36,988 nt of DNA, from positions 1-36,988 of the forward strand of contig CALGGO010000018.1 of the NCBI GenBank assembly GCA_937916085.1, written 5' to 3'. The notes under the pieces are model-generated. The model had not been told where the DNA came from. It ran no database searches and saw only the letters and a list, made by a program, of their open reading frames with translations. Positions 32,011-36,988 of the stretch are shown piece by piece (positions within the stretch are counted from its first letter, which is position 1; each line of letters begins with the position of its first letter). Both the position numbers and the translations under genes were made by a program. Source of the DNA: an uncultured Prevotellaceae bacterium. GTDB taxonomy: Bacteria > Bacteroidota > Bacteroidia > Bacteroidales > Muribaculaceae.

Positions 32011-33006
32011 TCACAGCAGCCAGCGTTTCACAAGAGGAAATCGTCGCGCCAGCGGTTTCGCCACAAGATAGGCGATGGGCAAGGTGACGGCGAGTATCAC
32101 TGAGTATTCCACATAGGGACCATAGGCGGCAAGGTCAATACCAGCGAAGCGGCGCAATGCGAGCTTTCCATATTCTGACACCACAAAATGAAGCAAATAG
32201 ACCACAATGCTCATATTCCTCAATGTCACCGACCACGAGGGCAACTCAGTGCAACGCACGTTGTAGAGCAACGCGCCGAGGATAATGACGAAACACAAAA
32301 TCGCGACATACGCCACCAAGTCGCTTTTCACAGCACACAGCGCGACAAACACCACCAGCGACACCCCTATCCAAAGTAGAGAGTTCAACTTGCTCAACTT
32401 GCCGGCGAGCCAAGGGATAAACCACACGCACACTTCCATATAGAACAGTAAGCGGAAACACAGGAAGTTGGTGTCTAATACTCCCCTATTAACTCTCACT
32501 CCCACAAAATCGGTGATTATATCCTGATGGACAAGGTCGAAATAGGTGCCAACAATAAACACGAGCACAAAGGGTACCACCTTGCCTAAGTAGCGGTGAA
32601 GAAGATAAAGCAGCGCAGTGCCGTAAATGAGCGACATAATGAAATAACCGCCACGGCAACCGCCATAAAGCAGCAGTTTGGGCACAAGATAGACAGCCCA
32701 ATTATCGGGGTGGCGCGTCATAAAGTTGTGCAACCAAAACGGCAGCAACACCACCGACCATCCCAACATGAGCGATAGCAGCCGCTTCACATAATGCTTC
32801 AGTTGGCTCGACGAATGTTCGTCCCAACGTATGCGACGCCAAAACAGCAACGACGAGAAGACGACAAACATTGGCAGACTGATGTCGCGCACATGTCGCC
32901 ACCAATAGACGAAATCGCCAGTACTGCTTGACTGCAAATGATAGGTAACGATAAGCAGGCAAGAGGCGAACTTGAAAACGTCAAAATATTTGAAATAGCT
33001 CTTCAT
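32011..33006 (-). CDS. Acyltransferase family 3 membrane protein
   Basis: The 331-residue inner-membrane protein has about ten hydrophobic segments and the layout of acyltransferase-3 (OafA/WecH-like) enzymes, which acetylate or succinylate exported sugars and lipids. Family-like text is YFDVFKFASCLLIVTYHLQ near the start, where the catalytic histidine H-residue lies (TYHLQ), then SLPMFVVFSSLLFWRR, and near the end MSIVVYLLHFVVSEYG. The start at ATG 33006 (MKSYFKYFDVFKF) begins the first membrane helix. An in-frame start at 33156 is upstream of the -7 element at 33124-33131 and is rejected. No glycan-biosynthesis genes are adjacent, so the substrate is unknown. Confidence 0.85.
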   Translation of the reverse strand: MKSYFKYFDVFKFASCLLIVTYHLQSSSTGDFVYWWRHVRDISLPMFVVFSSLLFWRRIRWDEHSSSQLKHYVKRLLSLMLGWSVVLLPFWLHNFMTRHPDNWAVYLVPKLLLYGGCRGGYFIMSLIYGTALLYLLHRYLGKVVPFVLVFIVGTYFDLVHQDIITDFVGVRVNRGVLDTNFLCFRLLFYMEVCVWFIPWLAGKLSKLNSLLWIGVSLVVFVALCAVKSDLVAYVAILCFVIILGALLYNVRCTELPSWSVTLRNMSIVVYLLHFVVSEYGKLALRRFAGIDLAAYGPYVEYSVILAVTLPIAYLVAKPLARRFPLVKRWLL

Positions 33007-33123
33007 GTCGAGAATATAAATTTCATGTTTACAAGTGAGAAAGAACAGTTTGGATTCAGTAAAGTCGCTATTTTTCAATGACTTTATTCTCTGAAACAAC
33101 AACCAGACATCAACTATGCACTG

Positions 33124-33131
33124 CAAAATTA
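33124..33131 (-). promoter_or_regulatory. Acyltransferase gene -7 promoter element
   Basis: The minus strand reads TAATTTTG, a consensus match. It predicts a leader of about 114 nt. Confidence 0.5.
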
Positions 33132-33245
33132 AGAAATATTCCTCAGAGTCAAGCACATTTTCAGAGAATTATGCGACATCAATGCTCGGGATGATAATCT
33201 CGAAGTTCCATTTTTCCCGTTTTTGGTGGATTAGGAAAAGTTTTG

Positions 33246-33253
33246 TAATTTTG
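33246..33253 (+). promoter_or_regulatory. Promoter of the lipoprotein-phosphatase-hexosaminidase cluster
   Basis: TAATTTTG ends eight bases before the ATG at 33261, so transcription would start within a few bases of the start codon. Confidence 0.6.
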
Positions 33254-33260
33254 CAGCAAT

Positions 33261-33635
33261 ATGAAACGTGGGTACTTGATATTATCCTTTGTGGGGCTTG
33301 TAGTTATGGCTTCGTGTAGCCATCGCACGGCACAGGTGGGATGCGCCATGCCAGTTGCCTCAGCTGTTATGATTGGCGATGTGCCTGTTCATGCACCTGC
33401 TGAGCGGTATTCCACTTCTACTCTCATTATTTTCTATGATGGTGAGGTTGGAAAATTGCCGCTGCTCAAGGCGGTGGAGGAATACAATGCAACAATTATC
33501 TATGAGTATAACACGATGAACGGCATCGCCATCAAACTTCCCGAGGGAGCCGACGTGCATGAAGCTAAGGCTCATTTCGAGAGAGTTAAAGGCGTGCTGC
33601 AAGTCAACTTCGATAAAACAATGAGATTAAATTGA
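33261..33635 (+). CDS. Small lipoprotein, possibly with an I9-inhibitor-like fold
   Basis: The 124-residue protein has a clear lipoprotein signal (MKRGYLILSFVGLVVMASC, cysteine at 19). After a low-complexity linker, residues about 50-124 (STLIIFYDGEVGKLPLLKAV, then YNATIIYEYNTMNGIAIKLP and HFERVKGVLQVNFDKT) show a beta-alpha-beta-beta-alpha-beta order. This resembles the subtilisin-propeptide/inhibitor I9 fold (strand, helix, Y..FNG.A strand, helix, V..V). The resemblance is by pattern only. It is the first of three closely spaced plus-strand genes, nine bases before the phosphatase. The nearly leaderless promoter is unusual. Confidence 0.7.
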   Translation: MKRGYLILSFVGLVVMASCSHRTAQVGCAMPVASAVMIGDVPVHAPAERYSTSTLIIFYDGEVGKLPLLKAVEEYNATIIYEYNTMNGIAIKLPEGADVHEAKAHFERVKGVLQVNFDKTMRLN

Positions 33636-33644
33636 TTAAGTGAT

Positions 33645-34145
33645 ATGCCTGTCGATAAACTGAAAATTCTTTTCGTGTGCTTGGGAAACATATGCCGGTC
33701 GCCGGCGGGACAAGGGGTGATGCAGCGGCTAGTTGAGCAGCGAGGGCTAGAATCTCGTTTCGAGATAGACTCGGCAGGGACTTACAGCGGTCACCAGGGA
33801 CAGCTTCCCGACCCGCGCATGCGCCGCCACGCCAGTCGCCGCGGCTATAATCTCACACATCGCGCCCGCCCCATCACGAGCGACGATTTCGAGCACTTCG
33901 ATATCATCGTGGCGATGGACGAGAGCAACCGACGCAACCTCATGCAGCTTGCCGCTTCGCCTGAACAGCAGGCAAAAATCGTGATGCTGGGCCACTACAT
34001 CGTGAAGCTGCGCACATATTACGACTACGTCCCCGACCCCTACTACGAGGGTGCCGAGGGTTTTGAACTGGCTCTTGACCTGCTCGAGGATTCCTGCGAA
34101 AATCTTCTTAACGACATTATCAACAACAAACTACAGAATCAATGA
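33645..34145 (+). CDS. Low-molecular-weight protein-tyrosine phosphatase
   Basis: The 166-residue cytoplasmic enzyme removes phosphate from tyrosine. The P-loop C-x5-R-S is VCLGNICRSP (nucleophile C12, R18). The general acid is the aspartate of VPDPYYEG (D131), and a serine-rich DSAGTYSGH and VAMDESN follow the family pattern. Length is normal. In bacteria such enzymes often act on tyrosine kinases of capsule synthesis or on arginine phosphate, but no kinase or capsule gene is adjacent. It overlaps the next gene by ATGA, so translation of the phosphatase and the secreted hexosaminidase is coupled. Confidence 0.94.
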   Translation: MPVDKLKILFVCLGNICRSPAGQGVMQRLVEQRGLESRFEIDSAGTYSGHQGQLPDPRMRRHASRRGYNLTHRARPITSDDFEHFDIIVAMDESNRRNLMQLAASPEQQAKIVMLGHYIVKLRTYYDYVPDPYYEGAEGFELALDLLEDSCENLLNDIINNKLQNQ

Positions 34146-36601
34146 AAACACTTAGCATCAAAGCTATGCTCCTCGCAGCGACTATGACTATCACAGGACT
34201 TGCTGCTACAGCACAGTCGCCCATTGCCGTGCGCTGGGATATGGGCAAGAACGACGCCAAACCAGGCTACTACAGCTCGCGTTTCGTCATCACTAACATC
34301 AGCGGAAAACCGCTTGAGGACAACTGGATGTTCTTTTTCAACCAGTTCTCTCGCAAACTGGAGCTCTCCCCTTCTTGCCCAGTTGATATCAAGGAAATCT
34401 CTACTACCTATTACCAGGTTAAGCCTAGCGAGCACTACGCCACACTTGCTCCTGGCGACTCGCTGGTAATCGACATGATGATGAAGGGAAAGTTTGTAAA
34501 CCTGTGGTATGCCCCTAACGGCGGACATGTGGTTCTCAACGGCGACACCCACCACCCCATTGCTGCGCCCATTCAGCGCAGCGAGCTTAAGGAAATGGGA
34601 CAATGGAGCGCTACCACCGACTATCCTGACGGCGAACGCGTATATAATATTAATGAGGAACTGCAAAACGGTTTCATCGACAATAACCCCTTCCACATCC
34701 TGCCCACACCCAAGCAAGTGACAGTCAATGACAACGCCGAAGTGAGAATTCCAAACCTAGTCTCGTTCAAGGCTCCACCATTTTTCAAAAGCCGCAAACA
34801 CAACATAGGCAAGGTAAAGAATTTCCTCTCGCAAAATCTGCAAATCTACGGAATACACATTATGAGCGACTGCCCCTTTGTGATAGAGGCAAGAATTGAC
34901 AACTCCCTGAGTGCCAACATTGAGCACTACGAAATGGAGGTCACCGATTCATGCATCGTCATCAGCGGAGTGAGCGACGTGGCACTACTCAACGGCGCCA
35001 AGACGCTTGTCGCGGCACTCAGCCACACTAAGCGTAACACGCTGCCACTGGGTAAAATAGTGGATGAACCCGACTTCGCCTATCGCGGCTTCATGGCCGA
35101 TATCGCCCGCAATTTCTATGGTCTCGATGAACTGAAGAAACTCGTTGACCTGCTGGCTCTTTACAAAATCAACACCATCCAGTTCCACTTTGCCGATGAT
35201 GAGGCATGGCGACTCGAGATTCCTGGACTGCCCGAACTCACCGACGTGGCATCACGGCGAGGCTGCACACTCAACGAGTTGGAAGACGGCTTCCTGGCGC
35301 AGATATTTGACGGCAATGGCAACCCCAACGACTTGAGCCAGAGCGCAAATGGCTTCCTTTCCCGTGAGCAGTTCATCGAGTTTCTACGTTACGCCAATAC
35401 TCACGGCATCAAAATTATTCCCGAAATCGACACCCCAGGACACTCTCGCGCTGCCATTGTGGCAATGAAATACCGCTACAACAATCTTGCTGCCACCAAC
35501 CTCAAGAAAGCCCAGGAATTCATGCTTTGGGACCCTGACGACAAGGGTGGCTACCAGTCGGTCCAAGCCTACGCCAACAACGTGCTTAACCCCGCTCAAG
35601 AAGGCACTTATCGCTTTATTGGTAAGATAGTTGGCGAACTCCAGAAAATGTATCGCGCGGCTGGCTTGAAGCTCGACATAGTGCATTTGGGTGGCGATGA
35701 GGTGGCTAGCGGATGCTGGGACAACAGTCCCGCCGTGAAGGCTCTTATGACAAAAAAGGGCATGAAAGACACCCACGCCATGATGGAGCATTACATCGAC
35801 CGCATGAGCGAGATGCTTATCAAGCGCGGCATCAAAATTGAGGGATGGCAGGAAGTGGCGCTGAATCACAGCGACAGCTTCAACAAACGTGTGGCTCCAC
35901 GCTTTGCGGGCGTGAACGCTTGGAGCACCATTGGCAGCCGAATCGAGGTGCCTTACAAAATCGCAAACGCCGGCTACCCCACCATTCTCTCCAACGTAGA
36001 TAACTTCTATATGGACATGGGCTACAGCATGCACCAGTATGAGCAAGGGCTGCACTGGGGAGGCTCGGTCAACGAGTTTGACTCGTGGAAAGCCCAACCC
36101 TGGAACCTTTATGGCGGCAAGACCGAAGGAAAGACGACACTCACACGCCGCGACAACATCATTGGCGTGCAAGCACAGCTCTGGGGAGAGACACTGCGCA
36201 ACTTTGGCGAGGTGGAACGCCTGCTCATACCAAAGATTTTCGGCGTTGCTGAGCGAGGCTGGAACGCCACCCCACAATGGGCTGGCGACGACACGGCAAT
36301 GAAGCGCGCCAGGTCCGACTACAACATGAACATTGGCTACTGGGAGCTGCCAATCCTCAACAAGCGCGGCTACGACTTCCACATCGCCCAGCCAGGCATC
36401 ATCGTCAAGGACGGCACACTGCTCGCCAACGCCCAATACCGCTCGGCGGAGGTGCGCTACACCCTCGACGGCAGCGAGCCAACATTCACCTCGCCAATCT
36501 GGACAACACCCGTCGCAGTGCCAGCCAATTGCAAACTGATAAAAGCCAAAGCATTCTTCCTCGGCAAGCAAAGCGTAACAACATATCTGTTTCTGAAATA
36601 A
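34142..36601 (+). CDS. Secreted beta-N-acetylhexosaminidase, GH20 (chitobiase type)
   Basis: This enzyme releases terminal N-acetylglucosamine or N-acetylgalactosamine from glycans. The 819 residues have a signal peptide (MKTLSIKAMLLAATMTITGLAATA), then a chitobiase-type N-terminal carbohydrate-binding domain (about 26-150, VRWDMGKNDAKPGYYSSRFVI, in parts). A GH20b domain (about 185-310) and the GH20 barrel follow. The catalytic Asp-Glu pair is in HLGGDEV (D519, E520), with substrate-binding HFADDEAWRLE, PEIDTPGHSRA and tryptophans in VNAWST and QAQLWGE. The C-terminus (about 750-819, VRYTLDGSEPTFTSP) is a chitobiase C-terminal/Fn3-like module. It is probably periplasmic or surface-exposed and feeds on host mucin or chitin-like glycans. 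A 7-bp-period array starts right after the stop codon. Confidence 0.95.
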   Translation: MKTLSIKAMLLAATMTITGLAATAQSPIAVRWDMGKNDAKPGYYSSRFVITNISGKPLEDNWMFFFNQFSRKLELSPSCPVDIKEISTTYYQVKPSEHYATLAPGDSLVIDMMMKGKFVNLWYAPNGGHVVLNGDTHHPIAAPIQRSELKEMGQWSATTDYPDGERVYNINEELQNGFIDNNPFHILPTPKQVTVNDNAEVRIPNLVSFKAPPFFKSRKHNIGKVKNFLSQNLQIYGIHIMSDCPFVIEARIDNSLSANIEHYEMEVTDSCIVISGVSDVALLNGAKTLVAALSHTKRNTLPLGKIVDEPDFAYRGFMADIARNFYGLDELKKLVDLLALYKINTIQFHFADDEAWRLEIPGLPELTDVASRRGCTLNELEDGFLAQIFDGNGNPNDLSQSANGFLSREQFIEFLRYANTHGIKIIPEIDTPGHSRAAIVAMKYRYNNLAATNLKKAQEFMLWDPDDKGGYQSVQAYANNVLNPAQEGTYRFIGKIVGELQKMYRAAGLKLDIVHLGGDEVASGCWDNSPAVKALMTKKGMKDTHAMMEHYIDRMSEMLIKRGIKIEGWQEVALNHSDSFNKRVAPRFAGVNAWSTIGSRIEVPYKIANAGYPTILSNVDNFYMDMGYSMHQYEQGLHWGGSVNEFDSWKAQPWNLYGGKTEGKTTLTRRDNIIGVQAQLWGETLRNFGEVERLLIPKIFGVAERGWNATPQWAGDDTAMKRARSDYNMNIGYWELPILNKRGYDFHIAQPGIIVKDGTLLANAQYRSAEVRYTLDGSEPTFTSPIWTTPVAVPANCKLIKAKAFFLGKQSVTTYLFLK

Positions 36602-36602
36602 A

Positions 36603-36740
36603 GGATGAAGGATGAAGGATGAAGTAAGAAGGATGAAGTAAGAAGGATGAAGTAAGAAGGATGAAGTGTGAAGTAAGAAGTAAGAAGTGTGAAGTAAGAA
36701 GTAAGAAGTATGAAGGATGAAGTAAGTAAGAAAGGATTCG
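36603..36740. repeat. 7-bp-period array (GGATGAA/GTAAGAA/GTGTGAA)
   Basis: The array begins one base after the stop codon of the hexosaminidase gene and runs for about 19 units of 7 bp. The unit drifts between GATGAAG, TAAGAAG and TGTGAAG. It reads open in places but only gives low-complexity peptide. Confidence 0.88.
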
Positions 36741-36785
36741 AGCAATAATACAATCTTTTCTTTCTTACTTTTTACTTCATACTTT
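36706..36785 (+). terminator. Inverted copy of the heptamer array, possible terminator
   Basis: AAGTATGAAG and AGTAAGTAAGAAAG on the left (36706-36734) pair with CTTTCTTACTTTTTACTTCA and TACTTT on the right (36760-36785). The stem follows the end of the hexosaminidase gene and is followed by AT-rich sequence. The rest of the gap to 36938 holds only the promoter at 36841 and an AT-rich leader. Confidence 0.5.
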
Positions 36786-36840
36786 AAATTATTTTTTGTT
36801 ATTTTTTTTCAAAAAATTTTGTCAATTTAATAAAACACAT

Positions 36841-36848
36841 TATTTTTG
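36841..36848 (+). promoter_or_regulatory. -7 promoter element of the right-edge gene
   Basis: TATTTTTG matches TAnnTTTG. The AT-rich leader of about 87 nt matches in length the leader of the dockerin-protein gene. Confidence 0.55.
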
Positions 36849-36938
36849 TGAATTGAATTGAAATATTTAGCCATTAATCATAAAAAGACTAATTTTTGAG
36901 TTTTTCAACCATATTATTAACAAAAATTTTCTGCTATT

Positions 36939-36988
36939 ATGAAGAAATTTTTACTTCTCGCAGCTTTCTTCGCTGCATTCACGATGAG
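36939..36988 (+). CDS. Start of an exported protein, cut by the window end
   Basis: Sixteen codons are visible, reading MKKFLLLAAFFAAFTM. This is a typical signal-peptide start (two lysines, then a hydrophobic core). The rest lies beyond the window, so no product can be named. The upstream promoter and leader support a real gene. Confidence 0.75.
   Translation, partial: MKKFLLLAAFFAAFTM

Noticed and set aside
35384..36745. Minus-strand open frame across the hexosaminidase end and heptamer array
   Set aside because: Its first part is repeat-derived peptide (LLHTSYFLLHTSY) and the rest is antisense to GH20.

Overview
The window comes from a Bacteroidales chromosome, most likely a gut lineage such as Muribaculaceae or a relative. 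That placement is inferred from three things. Promoters repeatedly carry the Bacteroidetes -7 motif TAnnTTTG. Start sites lack Shine-Dalgarno sequences. The gene content includes SusC/SusD, BACON and dockerin-like secreted proteins, OPT transporter, DUF4302 and Peptidase_Mx1. No ribosomal RNA, tRNA or CRISPR array was seen.

Layout. Positions 1-1800 are a gene graveyard: a 3'-truncated MATE transporter, a frameshifted fragment of a DUF4143-type ATPase, and the C-terminal end of a tyrosine recombinase. Positions 1864-16038 are mostly housekeeping and regulatory genes: valS, a DbpA/CsdA-like DEAD-box helicase, an OPT oligopeptide transporter, a sirtuin beside an NrtR-like Nudix regulator, an AAA ATPase of unknown role, a PepD-type dipeptidase, and a translationally coupled pair of a hemerythrin protein and a LuxR-type regulator whose receiver lacks its phosphorylation residues. 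Positions 16331-27236 hold accessory surface genes on the minus strand: a secreted BACON/dockerin-like protein, an IS200-like Y1 transposase with nested inverted hairpins, and a four-gene SusC/SusD/zinc metallohydrolase/DUF4302 operon. Positions 27805-36988 hold a cysteine-less thioredoxin-fold protein, a small outer-membrane barrel, ffh, panD, panC, an acyltransferase-3 membrane protein, and a plus-strand cluster of lipoprotein, low-molecular-weight tyrosine phosphatase and secreted GH20 hexosaminidase. The start of another exported protein lies at the right edge.

The most unusual content is between and inside the genes. A dispersed repeat of about 58 bp occurs in three full copies and two or more partial copies. 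Its ends are conserved, and its centre is variable but stays self-complementary, which looks like covariation. Two copies sit inside larger inverted repeats. A related sequence appears inside an insertion in valS, and a different C-rich palindrome lies in frame in the hemerythrin gene. Tandem arrays with a 7-bp period begin at or just after the stop codons of four unrelated genes, although the repeated heptamer differs. Arrays with 8-, 9- and 10-bp periods also occur. Together these suggest an intergenic, mostly 3'-UTR repeat system that was not recognised as a named family.

Limits: functions were assigned by reading motifs and recalling families. No database search, alignment program or folding program was run.
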